Translations under genes and position numbers: made by a program
The notes under the pieces: model-generated
The model's input: the letters and a program-made list of their open reading frames with translations, nothing else
What the model was told of the DNA's origin: nothing
Database searches by the model: none
Source of the DNA: Streptomyces sp. B3I8
Lineage (GTDB): Bacteria > Actinomycetota > Actinomycetes > Streptomycetales > Streptomycetaceae
Length of the DNA stretch: 64,000 nucleotides
NCBI RefSeq assembly: GCF_030816915.1
Contig: NZ_JAUSYN010000001.1
Location: 1 to 64,000, forward strand
Direction of reading: 5' to 3'
Shown: piece after piece, positions 9,593 through 17,277 of the stretch
Position numbering within the stretch: the stretch's first letter is position 1
How the letters are laid out: each line of letters starts with the position of its first letter

Positions 9593-10002
9593 CTTCGCTC
9601 CGTGTTCAGGCTGCCGGAGTTGTCCCTGCCGATCTGAATGACCGAACCGGTGTTGTTCTCTGCGGTCTGGTTCACCCCGCTCTGCGGCTCTTCCGGCTTG
9701 CGACGCGCCATTGCCGCCAGTTCCTCGGCTGCTTCGGGGAAGTCCTCCACCAGCGTCAGCAACCGCCGGTTCCACCTCTCCCGCAAAGCCGCTGGATCCA
9801 GCGTGGCCGCCTGCACCTGGTCGGCATCCAGCCGGGCGAGCTGACGTTCCTCTTCTTCCTGGCCACCGCGCCGGAAGAACCGAGCTGCCAGCGAGCGCAT
9901 CGACGCCCAGCTCTCCTTGGTCATCTCTCCGACCAGTGCAGCGGCGGCTGCCCCCGCCAATCCCACCAGCTGTGCTTGCTCCAGCACGACCTTCACCCCC
10001 AT
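9589..10002 (-). CDS. Putative effector with C-terminal RHIM-like amyloid motif
   Basis: Protein of 137 residues. ATG 10002 is preceded by GAGG. Residues 8-27 form a hydrophobic Ala/Gly-rich segment (LVGLAGAAAAALVGEM), followed by an amphipathic basic stretch (MRSLAARFFRRGG) and a helical middle. The C-terminus carries NNTGSVIQIGRDNSGSLN, with the tetrad IQIG at 122-125. The motif lines up almost position by position with the one at the N-terminus of the next protein. Short Streptomyces proteins with an Ala-rich N-terminus and a C-terminal amyloid motif are candidate membrane-acting effectors seeded by a partner receptor. The stop overlaps the downstream start, which argues for equimolar, coupled expression. 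Confidence 0.7.
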   Translation of the reverse strand: MGVKVVLEQAQLVGLAGAAAAALVGEMTKESWASMRSLAARFFRRGGQEEEERQLARLDADQVQAATLDPAALRERWNRRLLTLVEDFPEAAEELAAMARRKPEEPQSGVNQTAENNTGSVIQIGRDNSGSLNTERR

Positions 10003-10179
10003 CCAAGATCCTCTAAGTGACCAAACGATCACCTACTGCAATCAGGAAGGGTCTCAGAGATGCCGATATAGAGAGACAGAGTCCATGAGAATGACTGAAA
10101 CCAGACGTCGACGAGCATCACGCTACTGACGACACCAAGACAGGGCGAAGGCCGTTCATCGGGTGTGAGTGCGGAGCGT

Positions 10180-10512
10180 TGCTGTAGGCAGTGTTGAGGA
10201 ACTCATCCCGGCCGCTGCTGTGCACCGTGACTCTCCGGCCGCCCGAGAGCGCGGGTCGGTGCACGACGATCGGCGCGTTGGTCACGCCTTCCAACGTGCC
10301 CCGGGCCGGTGCGCCGGGCGAGCGACTCGGGGGCCGTGAGGGTGAGTCGCCTGACCAGTCCCAGCGGTTCCGCTCGCTGGGGCGGGTCGTACAGGGCCCG
10401 GCCGCCGGCGCCGACCTGCCCGAGCTCGGTCATCAGCGCGACGCCGGTCGGGATCTCGTTGGCTGTCCAGCCCCGTGGTGTCGAGCATCAGGCCGTCCAG
10501 CGGGCCGCCGGC
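10180..10512 (-). pseudogene. Decayed two-gene cassette, copy 2
   Basis: Second copy of the relic at 6683-7170, same orientation. It retains GGPLDGLMLDTTG, a fragment TELGQVGAGGRALYDP, and the VVHR / GGRRVTVHSSGR part of the second gene. Homology to copy 1 stops near 10180, after the codons for TAYS, where sequence upstream of the RHIM operon begins. Frame changes inside the first gene show that it is not translated as one protein. The two copies flank the operon as direct repeats. Confidence 0.55.
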
Positions 10513-10520
10513 ACCCGGAC

Positions 10521-10568
10521 AGAGCTGAAGGGGGAGATCAGCAATTGCTGATCTCCCCCTTCAGCTCT
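10521..10568 (-). terminator. 48-bp perfect palindrome after the toxin gene
   Basis: Two 24-base arms meet exactly at 10544/10545, centred on CAATTG. The palindrome begins 4 bases after the toxin stop and would form a very stable hairpin, so it is best read as the terminator of the toxin-antitoxin operon. Confidence 0.75.
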
Positions 10569-10571
10569 GCT

Positions 10572-10892
10572 CTACGGGTGGGGGCCGATGACGAGGACGG
10601 TGATGACCGAGACGGTCTCGCCCGCCGCGTTCCTCTCGTCCGGCCCGTACATCCAGTAGATGCGCCAGGCGCTGGGGTTGTGGTTCTCCACGTAGGAGTC
10701 CCAGACCTTCTCCGAGGCGTACCCGGGGAAGTTCTCGTACTGGTGGGAGTGCAGGCCGGGGTGGCGCGGGTTGGCCTGCAAACGGGCGAGTGCGTTGTTG
10801 ACCTTTTTGAGCTTGGCCGGGTCGGCCTTCGAGCCGACAGTCAGGCGGTTGAGGGTCTCGTCGGCGTCTTCGGTGAAGCGGAGGCTGTGCAC
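10572..10892 (-). CDS. RelE/ParE-like toxin
   Basis: Protein of 106 residues beginning MHSLRFTEDADETL, with the helical hairpin, LARLQANPRHPGLHSH, then AWRIYWMYGP and a C-terminal strand VSVITVLVIGPHP. This layout (two helices followed by an antiparallel sheet ending in a hydrophobic strand and His) fits the RelE/ParE fold, whose members cut mRNA on the ribosome or inhibit gyrase. It follows the antitoxin gene by 6 bases. The subgroup and catalytic residues cannot be fixed by eye. Confidence 0.7.
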   Translation of the reverse strand: MHSLRFTEDADETLNRLTVGSKADPAKLKKVNNALARLQANPRHPGLHSHQYENFPGYASEKVWDSYVENHNPSAWRIYWMYGPDERNAAGETVSVITVLVIGPHP

Positions 10893-10898
10893 CTGGTT

Positions 10899-11201
10899 CT
10901 AGTCCTCGTAGTCCTCGTCGAGGTAGTGCGAGAAGTCGCCGCGGTCGATGGTCTTGCCGGCCTTGGCCTGCTCGATCCCGGTGCGGATGCGCTCGGCGAG
11001 GTGCGGGTCGTTCCACACCTGCATCTCCCGCTCCGGGATGGAGACGACCGGGGTCAGCAGCAGCACGCCGTCCGGGTTGCTCTCGATCCGGTACCGGCGG
11101 CCCGCACGGGCTCCGGCACGGCCGAGGGAAACTCGTCCGCGGCTGTCGACCTCAGTCTCGGCGACGGTCTCGAACTCCTCGCGCTCGTGAATGGCGGTCA
11201 T
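10899..11201 (-). CDS. AbrB-like antitoxin
   Basis: Protein of 100 residues from ATG 11201, which has GAGGGAG 7 bases upstream; a longer upstream frame lacks support. Residues about 8-50 (ETEVDSRGRVSLGRAGAR, RYRIESNPDGVLLLTP) look like an AbrB/SpoVT swapped-hairpin DNA-binding domain. The acidic C-terminus (FSHYLDEDYED) would wrap the toxin. As in other type II pairs the antitoxin gene comes first and probably represses the operon, perhaps through the inverted repeat at 11305-11327. Confidence 0.7.
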   Translation of the reverse strand: MTAIHEREEFETVAETEVDSRGRVSLGRAGARAGRRYRIESNPDGVLLLTPVVSIPEREMQVWNDPHLAERIRTGIEQAKAGKTIDRGDFSHYLDEDYED

Positions 11202-11304
11202 GTGCGTACTCCCTCGGTTCCGCCGGAAGGCTCTCCACAGCTCATGCCTCCTTCGAGCGGGAGGCACGCCTTCCAGCGCTTATTACCAAGGTACCCGCAT
11301 TTGG

Positions 11305-11327
11305 GAAAGTGGGTAACTCCCACTTTC
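11305..11327. promoter_or_regulatory. Inverted repeat between winged-helix gene and TA operon
   Basis: GAAAGTGGG and CCCACTTTC form a perfect 9-bp inverted repeat with a 5-base centre. It lies about 100 bases upstream of the antitoxin start and 16 bases downstream of the gene ending at 11343. It may be the antitoxin operator, a terminator, or both. Confidence 0.5.
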
Positions 11328-11342
11328 GTGGTCCTCCTCTCC

Positions 11343-12188
11343 TCAAGGCCCGCTGGCTTCGGCACCGCCCGCGGCCTCGATGGTGTTCTCCGTGGAGGCC
11401 GCCACCTTCCGCGCGGGGCGTGCGATGAACGGGGCGAGCAGCTCGTAGCGGTTGACCTCAGCCGTCCCGGTCGGGCTGAGCGGGGCGGTGATGTAGGTCT
11501 TGTGGACCTGGAGCACGCCCTCCTTAGCCAGCTCCCGGAAGCCGCGCTCGGCGGTATCGGGCGACCATCCGTACCAGTCCTTCATCCGCTCGGTCGGAAG
11601 CTCGAAGAAGGCCGGCTCGCAGCTGGCCGTCAGCAGCATGGCCAGGGCCGGGAGGCTGAGCTGGTCGATCAGGCCGGTACGCCAAAGCTCGAACGGGATC
11701 TTCAGGTAGGCGTCGCGGTTCTGGTTGCCGGGCCGGGTGTACGGATCGAGGCTTCCGTCCTCGCGCAGCAGCGTGACCTGGATGTCCCAGGTCCCCTTGG
11801 GCCGCTCGTAGGTGATCAAGCGGCGTTCCTTGAGGCGCTTGAGGACTTTGGTCACCGCCGTGCGGGCGGAGGCGGGCGTCGCGTTTTCCGTGGTGCCGAA
11901 GGCCCTGGCCCACACCCCGCCGGGGAGGGTGGTGCTCCACCCCGACTCGGGGGTCTCGGCGCTGGTGACCGCAATGATGAACAGGTAGGCGCGCAGGCCG
12001 CGCACGTCTCCATTAGTGACGAACTCGGCCAGCCGGCTGGACCGGTCCGCCTCGTCGCGCTTCTTCTGGACGAACGCCCGCCAGATGGGGGCAAAGTCAC
12101 GCGCGGCCCGCTCGAGGAGGGCTTCCCGCGTCTCGGCGGGAGAGGCGACCGGCTTCTGGGATGTCTGCTGCTTCACACCACAGACCAT
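11343..12188 (-). CDS. Winged-helix-like DNA-binding protein (plasmid type)
   Basis: Protein of 281 residues from ATG 12188 (GTG 12176 is an alternative). The middle resembles a winged helix: SARTAVTKVLKRLKERRLITYERP gives a recognition-helix-like segment and wing. A second similar segment follows (WSPDTAERGFRELAKEGVLQVHKTYI). Two tandem winged-helix domains are typical of plasmid replication initiators and of some transcription factors; I cannot tell which applies here. No signal peptide or membrane segment is seen. The inverted repeat at 12248-12262, about 60 bases upstream of the start, could be its own operator. Confidence 0.6.
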   Translation of the reverse strand: MVCGVKQQTSQKPVASPAETREALLERAARDFAPIWRAFVQKKRDEADRSSRLAEFVTNGDVRGLRAYLFIIAVTSAETPESGWSTTLPGGVWARAFGTTENATPASARTAVTKVLKRLKERRLITYERPKGTWDIQVTLLREDGSLDPYTRPGNQNRDAYLKIPFELWRTGLIDQLSLPALAMLLTASCEPAFFELPTERMKDWYGWSPDTAERGFRELAKEGVLQVHKTYITAPLSPTGTAEVNRYELLAPFIARPARKVAASTENTIEAAGGAEASGP

Positions 12189-12247
12189 GCCGGACGGGCA
12201 CCCCGCAGACAAACAATCCAGCTTCCGTAGTTCAGACGCTGTAGCGG

Positions 12248-12262
12248 GTATCTGGAAGATAC
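12248..12262. promoter_or_regulatory. Candidate operator of the winged-helix gene
   Basis: GTATCTGGAAGATAC is a perfect 6-3-6 inverted repeat about 60 bases upstream of the start at 12188. Its symmetry and position suit a dimeric repressor site. Confidence 0.4.
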
Positions 12263-12401
12263 GAGTGACGATGACAACTGACGATGACAGTGACGAGGTC
12301 AATGCCAATAACACCAGTAGGTGGGGTTCAGACGGCGCAGCGCTGAATCCGTGGGTCCCCGGCACGGGAGCCATCCGCCAAGGCAGAAACTGCCACCCGC
12401 T

Positions 12402-12659
12402 TCACCAGAAACCCGCGAAGGCCCCCCGCTGGCCCAGAGGACGGGGATCTCGTGCGTCACTGCGTCGGCGGGCCACTACCGGCAGCGCGGGATGGTTGAC
12501 CCGGACCTCCGCCAGGACGGTGCCGGTCGCCGGGTCGCGGTGCACCGGGACGTACAGGCCCCAGTCGGCGGCACCGGCCGTGAGCCAGTCCCCGGACCAC
12601 GGGGCGTCGGGGGCCTCCAGCTCGCGCCCGGCGAGCGGGCCGCCCACGAGTCGAACCAT
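12402..12659 (-). CDS. Small Streptomyces hypothetical protein
   Basis: Protein of 85 residues starting at ATG 12659 (MVRLVGGPLAGRELEAPD). It resembles small conserved Streptomyces proteins with an LVGGPLAGRxL opening. The longer open frame reaching back to 13211 is low-complexity and is not taken as coding. There is no catalytic motif, and the gene stands alone. Confidence 0.5.
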   Translation of the reverse strand: MVRLVGGPLAGRELEAPDAPWSGDWLTAGAADWGLYVPVHRDPATGTVLAEVRVNHPALPVVARRRSDARDPRPLGQRGAFAGFW

Positions 12660-13087
12660 CACAGCGGTGCCTCCTCCGGCGGGAGTTTCCCGCCTCACCC
12701 CTTGGCGGGGCTCAGCGCCCGGAGGACAGCGCCAGGGTGCCGGCGACTTCCGTCCCGGCCCGGCCGCAGGGTCGACGTCGGGTGCGGCGCGGCGGCCCGG
12801 CCGACGCGCAACCGGCTGAGCGCGCCCCGATCCCCGGCCGCAACCGGGGACGCCCATCCCGCCCGTCCCTTCCTCCTTCACACCAGCCAAGAGACATGGG
12901 CAGAGCAGCCGCAACGGGGATGTCAGCAGGCCGACCACGGCAAAACCGCGTGGTGACCTGCACGGACACGGGGACGGTCCTGCGGGCCGCGCAACACCTA
13001 CCGCAACCCTTGCCGCAACACCCATCGCAACAGACAGGCGCAACACCTGGCGCAACCCCCGTGCTCCTGGTCGACCGGGACGGCCGG
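12660..13087. other. Gene-free stretch with CGCAAC repeats
   Basis: No convincing gene is seen on either strand. Besides the phased array listed separately, single CGCAAC motifs lie at 12807, 12839 and 12910. The stretch separates two small minus-strand genes. Confidence 0.5.
12990..13056. repeat. Phased CGCAAC array (iteron-like)
   Basis: CGCAAC occurs six times, at 12990, 13002, 13014, 13026, 13039 and 13051, with spacings of 12, 12, 12, 13 and 12 bases. Several copies extend to CGCAACACC. The regular spacing resembles iterons or a multi-site protein-binding array. No gene product explains it. Confidence 0.6.
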
Positions 13088-13348
13088 TCACGCAGCCCGG
13101 ACGGCTCCGTGAGCGCGGGCGAGGTGGCGCAGCTCGGAGCGTGCCGCCGGCGCCGGCGCCGGCGCCGGCGCCGGCGCCGAGGGGACGGTCTCCCAGTAGG
13201 GGTGCCACCACAGCCGGACGGACAGGTGCAGCAGGCGGCGGCGCAGGGCGGTGGTGTCGCGGGGGCGGGGTGCGGCGAGTGCATGGTAGGTGGCGTTCCA
13301 GGCGGCTTGCGTCTGCACCAGGTCGTCGGGGAAGTCGGTCACGTCCAT
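13088..13348 (-). CDS. Small conserved actinobacterial protein
   Basis: Protein of 86 residues from ATG 13348 (MDVTDFPDDLVQTQAAWNAT). The pattern DFPxDLxxTQxAWNATYxAL followed by LRRRLLxLSVRLxWHPxW is one I know from many Streptomyces hypothetical proteins. An Ala-Pro run near residues 61-70 comes from the (GCCGGC)5 repeat at 13146-13179, so its length may vary between strains. Function unknown. It is divergent from the sigma factor operon. Confidence 0.6.
   Translation of the reverse strand: MDVTDFPDDLVQTQAAWNATYHALAAPRPRDTTALRRRLLHLSVRLWWHPYWETVPSAPAPAPAPAPAARSELRHLARAHGAVRAA
13146..13179. repeat. Hexanucleotide tandem repeat (GCCGGC)5
   Basis: Five perfect GCCGGC units plus a partial sixth, inside the small gene at 13088-13348, where they encode alternating Ala-Pro. 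Slippage would change protein length without a frameshift. Confidence 0.8.
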
Positions 13349-13780
13349 ATAGGCATTAGATCGCTTGTTCGAATTGCGTGTCACTTCGGACACGCTCGCC
13401 CCTGGCGCAGATCGGGTGCGGACCAGCGCGGTCGGCCTCATGGTCAGGTCCCGGACGCCTTACGTCGAAGCGCGCCCCCTTGTGGTCCGCGTCGGCTATA
13501 CCGGGATGGATCCGATCACCGCGCCCGCCGTAGTAGATCGCGGCGCACCGCGCTGAGCAGCCGTGGTCGGGCTGTGGGCGGTGCGGGCGGGAGTCGTGGT
13601 CGGCCTGTTGGTCGGGCCGTGGTCGCCCCGACCACGGCGGCTCGGTGGGCGCTCGCAGGGGCTCCCGGGTGGGTGCTTTTCCGTCGCATACGCGGGCGCA
13701 GTCCGAGCGGGGCACGTCCGACCTGCCAATCAATCTGCGGGAGCAGTTCACGCTCGCCGTCTCAAAGCCCTCTACCTAAT
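13349..13780. other. Divergent intergenic region with hairpin
   Basis: No gene seen. GCCGTGGTCG (13616-13625) pairs with CGACCACGGC (13629-13638) around a CCC loop, and related GTGGTCGG motifs recur just upstream. The promoters of the sigma operon and of the divergent small gene must lie here. Confidence 0.4.
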
Positions 13781-13996
13781 ATGGACTTCACAACTCTGGG
13801 CCTGGTCGGAAGCCTTGCCACCGGCCCGTTGGCCTTGTGGCTTCGCCTTCGCTGGCGCGTGCGGCAAGAGCAGGCGCGCGGTGCCTACCTCGTTGGTATC
13901 GCTCAGGCCCTCCCCCGGGGAGGGCGGTTCGACGGACAGTGTGGGGACGGAACCCGGCTTCGTCTGGTCGTGAACGGGAGCAGCGAGCATGAGTGA
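13781..13996 (+). CDS. Small membrane-anchored protein of sigma operon
   Basis: Protein of 71 residues from ATG 13781. Residues 4-22 are hydrophobic (TTLGLVGSLATGPLALWL), followed by the basic cluster RLRWRVRQEQ, so it is likely a single-pass protein with a cytoplasmic tail. The stop overlaps the sigma factor start at 13989 by 8 bases, indicating coupled translation. Small membrane proteins at this position precede ECF sigma factors in other Streptomyces. It may sense or anchor, but no anti-sigma motif is visible. Confidence 0.6.
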   Translation: MDFTTLGLVGSLATGPLALWLRLRWRVRQEQARGAYLVGIAQALPRGGRFDGQCGDGTRLRLVVNGSSEHE

Positions 13997-14546
13997 TCGT
14001 GAGCCGCGGGAAGCCATGGGCACGGCACAGCCGGCCCAGAGCGCCTCCAGCTTCCCCTCCACCGAAGAATTCGAGGCCTTCTACCTGGAGTTCACACCCA
14101 AGCTGGTCGGTTTCCTCATCAGGCAGGGAGCGCGTCTCTCGATAGCGGCGGAGATCGCCCAGGACACCATGCTCACGGCGTTCCGGAAGTGGGCTGAGAT
14201 CAGCAACCCGCCTGCCTGGACCCGGCGGGTCGCATCCCGAGAACTCATCCGGCATCTCAGCCGCGCCGAAGCGGATCTCTGTGAGGACGTTCCAGAGCCT
14301 TCCCCGCTTCTTTCCTCACCGGACGCCGCTGCGGAATGGGAGCAGCAGCAGGACCTCCTGCGACTGCTGGCCGATCTCCCTCCCCGCCAGCGGCAGATCA
14401 TGGCCTGGAAGTACGACGGTCACTCGCCTACGGAGATCGCCGAAGAGTTGGGCATCAGTCCTGAAACCGTACGCTCCAGCCTCCGCAAGGCCCGCCTCAT
14501 GCTTACTGCCCGCCTGGCACCGCGTGAGGAGCGTGAAGACCGATGA
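13989..14546 (+). CDS. ECF-type RNA polymerase sigma factor
   Basis: Protein of 185 residues. Region 2 spans about residues 27-95 (FEAFYLEFTPKLVGFL, AAEIAQDTMLTAFRKW, PPAWTRRVASRELIRHL). Region 4 spans about 118-168 (LLADLPPRQRQIMAWKYDG, then the helix-turn-helix PTEIAEELGISPETVRSSL). A variable linker takes the place of region 3, as in extracytoplasmic-function sigma factors. It overlaps the small membrane gene upstream and the 304-residue gene downstream (ATGA at 14543), so the three form one operon. No classical zinc anti-sigma (HxxxCxxC) is encoded nearby. Confidence 0.92.
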   Translation: MSDREPREAMGTAQPAQSASSFPSTEEFEAFYLEFTPKLVGFLIRQGARLSIAAEIAQDTMLTAFRKWAEISNPPAWTRRVASRELIRHLSRAEADLCEDVPEPSPLLSSPDAAAEWEQQQDLLRLLADLPPRQRQIMAWKYDGHSPTEIAEELGISPETVRSSLRKARLMLTARLAPREEREDR

Positions 14547-15457
14547 CAGACCTGTTCGAGCAGTCGTGGGCGAAGCAGAACACGCGGTTCGACACGGAGC
14601 TGGCAGACCTTCTTGACCTCAAGGCCGGCCTGCGTGAGATCTCGCTGGAGAGGGATCAGGCGCAACTCGAATCCGGGCTGGAAAACGTCCTGGATCTGTC
14701 GGGGGGGCTAGCGGCCATTCTGGCAGGGAACCTTGACGCGCCCGGGTTCGTGCCGGTTGAAACCGCTTCAGCACAGCCGGGCCAGGACCCCGGACCGTGG
14801 CTTGAGGCGGTGCCTGTAGAGGCCCGCCTGGCTGTGCGGACGTCTCCTCTCGCGCACGCCCTGCATCTGTCGCATGCGGCGGTCCGCTCTCTCTCACGCG
14901 CCCAGGAGCAGGCGCAGCAGGAGGAAGCCCGCAGCCAGCGCGAACCGCAGGGCCCCGGTCCGATTCACCAGTTCGACACCGACCGGATGATGGCCACCAA
15001 CTGCACTCGTGCGCTCCTTGTCGACTGCGACGTCGAAGCCCTTCCCCCTCAGGCTGTCCTGTGTGCACATGACCTGCTGTGTGTGCTCGAGTACGTCGAA
15101 GCGCACGGTCGCGCGCACTACGCCCAGGCTCTGGAAGGTGCTCTCGCGCGAGCTCAGGACCTCCTGCGGGCCCTGACTACGGAGGTCGTCACCCTCCTTG
15201 GCCTCAGCGAGACGCTCCGCCCGGACTACGAGACGCTCCTAAGCCTGCTGGATGACTTCATCGGTGCAGACCTGCGCCGGGCGGACCTGGCAGAGGTCAA
15301 CCTGGACGGGCTGTGGTGGTCAGAGACCTCAACGAGCTGGCCACCGTACGTAGACATCGAACTGCTCAAGCTCGACTCGGTCCAGACCGCACCAGGAATC
15401 TATGTGATCACCCAACGCGGTATGACCAACATCCCCGACAACCTCGCGTGCGCGTGA
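14543..15457 (+). CDS. Sigma-operon associated protein
   Basis: Protein of 304 residues whose ATG overlaps the sigma factor stop. The middle is helical with a Glu/Gln-rich stretch (RAQEQAQQEEARSQRE). Near the C-terminus lies IGADLRRADLAEVNLDGLWW, a short pentapeptide-like run ending in Trp, a pattern I associate with proteins encoded next to ECF sigma factors in Streptomyces. It may modulate the sigma factor, but there is no direct evidence. The gene ends about 90 bases before the convergent kinase-like gene. Confidence 0.6.
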   Translation: MTDLFEQSWAKQNTRFDTELADLLDLKAGLREISLERDQAQLESGLENVLDLSGGLAAILAGNLDAPGFVPVETASAQPGQDPGPWLEAVPVEARLAVRTSPLAHALHLSHAAVRSLSRAQEQAQQEEARSQREPQGPGPIHQFDTDRMMATNCTRALLVDCDVEALPPQAVLCAHDLLCVLEYVEAHGRAHYAQALEGALARAQDLLRALTTEVVTLLGLSETLRPDYETLLSLLDDFIGADLRRADLAEVNLDGLWWSETSTSWPPYVDIELLKLDSVQTAPGIYVITQRGMTNIPDNLACA

Positions 15458-15550
15458 GCTGGGTTCCGGTAACGGGCGAGGCCCGCCCTCCCAGGCTGCT
15501 CGCGAAACCGACTCTCAGCGACTGCACGGTGGCTGGACAGGCCACACGAG

Positions 15551-16387
15551 TCAGCGGCTGCGCAGTTCCTCGGACCAGTTCCGGAGCTGGTCTTCGAGGA
15601 TGAGGTTGTCGCCGCGTGCCACCGTCTGGAGCAGCTGGGCGCACACGGTGGCTTCGGCGGCGAGGCCGGCCGGGCTGCCCAGGATGGGGAAGACGGCGCG
15701 GACGCGGGCGGCGACGTTCTCCTGGAGCAGCGTGTAGGCGTAGAACGTGGCGGCGTCGAAGCCCTCCGGAGCTCGCCCCCAGCCCTCCCAGTCCAGAAGC
15801 TGCAGGGGCGCCGCGGTGAGGTTTGCCCAGTGCAGGTCGGAGTGGGCGGCGGTCGAGCGGGCCACGGCCGGGGCCGGGATGCCCAAGAACTCGGGGATCG
15901 CCCGGTCCATGTACTGCGGCCGTACGGCGACGCGGTCGGTGTCGACGGCCGACACCTTCTCCAGCGTCCCGGCGAGGTCGGCCCACCAGGAGTCCGGCAG
16001 CTGAAGGTCGCACTGGAGGACCGGATCGTCGGACAGGACCGGCTGGTCGACGCGGGCCGACAGTTCCGCCCGGTAGGCGGTGCCGTCGTCGACGGCATCG
16101 TGGACAGCCAGGAGAGCGGGCCGGCGCCCGTCGAGGTCCCCGAAGACGTGCTGCGCGTCGAGGGCTCCGTCCCACAGCTTCCCCGACGCCTTGTCCTCCG
16201 GAGCCGACACCAGCCGCAGCCACACCGGGGCGCCGACGGCAGTGCGGGCCGGGACACCCAGGGTGCGCCCGGCCCAACCCCAGAACTCCCCGCCCGGCTC
16301 GACTCGGACGTCCAGCGCCTGGGCGGCGCGGGCGTGGCGGGAGCGCATGCGCTGTTCGGTGTCCGGGTCAGGGGGAGGCGAGTACAC
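15551..16387 (-). CDS. Aminoglycoside-phosphotransferase-like kinase
   Basis: Protein of 278 residues. The catalytic loop is visible as AAHSDLHWANL (HxDxxxxN) and the metal-binding Asp as LLDWEGWG, which places it in the APH/choline kinase fold. The N-lobe Lys is not obvious by eye. It is the last gene of the operon that begins with the small peptide at 18611, and its start overlaps the reductase gene by 20 bases. In that setting it may phosphorylate the peptide product, perhaps transiently or for self-protection; antibiotic resistance is an alternative reading. Confidence 0.75.
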   Translation of the reverse strand: MYSPPPDPDTEQRMRSRHARAAQALDVRVEPGGEFWGWAGRTLGVPARTAVGAPVWLRLVSAPEDKASGKLWDGALDAQHVFGDLDGRRPALLAVHDAVDDGTAYRAELSARVDQPVLSDDPVLQCDLQLPDSWWADLAGTLEKVSAVDTDRVAVRPQYMDRAIPEFLGIPAPAVARSTAAHSDLHWANLTAAPLQLLDWEGWGRAPEGFDAATFYAYTLLQENVAARVRAVFPILGSPAGLAAEATVCAQLLQTVARGDNLILEDQLRNWSEELRSR

Positions 16388-17277
16388 CGGTGATCTCCCG
16401 CAACTTGGCGGCGGTCAGGGAGGGTTGGGCGACGGCGTCGGCCGCCTCCTTCCAGTGTGGCGCACCGGAGGCGGCGAGAAGGACGTTTGTCACTCCTGGG
16501 CATGACGCGACGGCGAGGATGCACGCCTGTGCGGGGGTCAGGCCCGGCCGGATGAGGTCGGCGAGCTCCTGGTCGACGATGCCGGGGAGCTCGCCGCCGT
16601 GCAGCGGAGCGGAGGCCATCACCCGCAGCTCCGCCCCGGCTGCGGCCGTGAGCGGGCCCCGGCCGTGAAGGGCCTGCGTGATCGGCGTCATCATCACCAG
16701 ACTGACCGGCATCTGGACCGCGACCAGGTGGTGACGGCCGCCCGCGGCTTCGGCGGCCAGGGCGAGCAGTTCCCCCACCGTGAACGCCTCTTCTTCCAGG
16801 CCCGCCCACGTGGCGATGCCGTACCCGGCCACGTTCCCGGCTGCCACGGCTTCCTCGAGGACGACGAACGCCTCCCGCATCGCGCGGTGCAGGGTCGGGC
16901 GGTCGCCGGGGTGCGCGCGCTCCGGGTTGTGCAGCAGGACCAGGTCCAGCCGCTCGCGCCCGAGCTGGGCGCGGTTGCGGCCCACCTGCCAGCGCACGTA
17001 CTGCGGGGCGAGGCTGTGCCCAACCACCCGCCTGGTCCTCGGTGAGGACACCGGCGCTCACGGCATCGGCACCAGTGGCCGCGGTGAAGTACCCGGCCTT
17101 CGTCGCGATCCGCAGGGCCGGGTGGGCGGCCAGGGCCAGGGCCAGCAAGTCCTGAGCGCGGCCGGTGGCGTAGTTGGGGGCGGTATCGATCCACCGCGCG
17201 CCGGAGGCGGCCGCACGGACGGCCGCCTCCGGGATCGCCCGGCACCGGTAGGTGCCCAGAGCGAGCTCCGCTGTCAC
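16368..17277 (-). CDS. Aldo/keto reductase, frameshifted
   Basis: About 300 residues in two frames. The first frame (17277 to about 17030) carries WIDTAPNY (Asp and Tyr of the tetrad) and the catalytic Lys in IATKAGYF. The second (about 17030 to 16368) carries the His in LVLLHNPERAHP and continues to the C-terminus. One extra G in the GCGGGTGG run near 17030 explains the switch. The ATG at 17277 overlaps the stop of the hydroxylase gene. The family reduces carbonyls with NADPH; here it may tailor the peptide product. If the frameshift is real the operon is disabled; if it is a read error all four tetrad residues are present. Confidence 0.8.

Noticed and set aside
10191..12230. 679-residue plus-strand open frame
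   Set aside because: Runs antisense through the toxin-antitoxin pair and winged-helix gene, which have recognisable products and ribosome-binding sites.
13146..13179. GCCGGC repeat considered as a CRISPR-like or regulatory repeat
   Set aside because: Simple in-frame microsatellite encoding Ala-Pro. No spacers.
12402..13211. 269-residue minus-strand frame
   Set aside because: Only the last 85 residues look coding. The rest is Arg/Gly/Pro-rich and covers the CGCAAC array.
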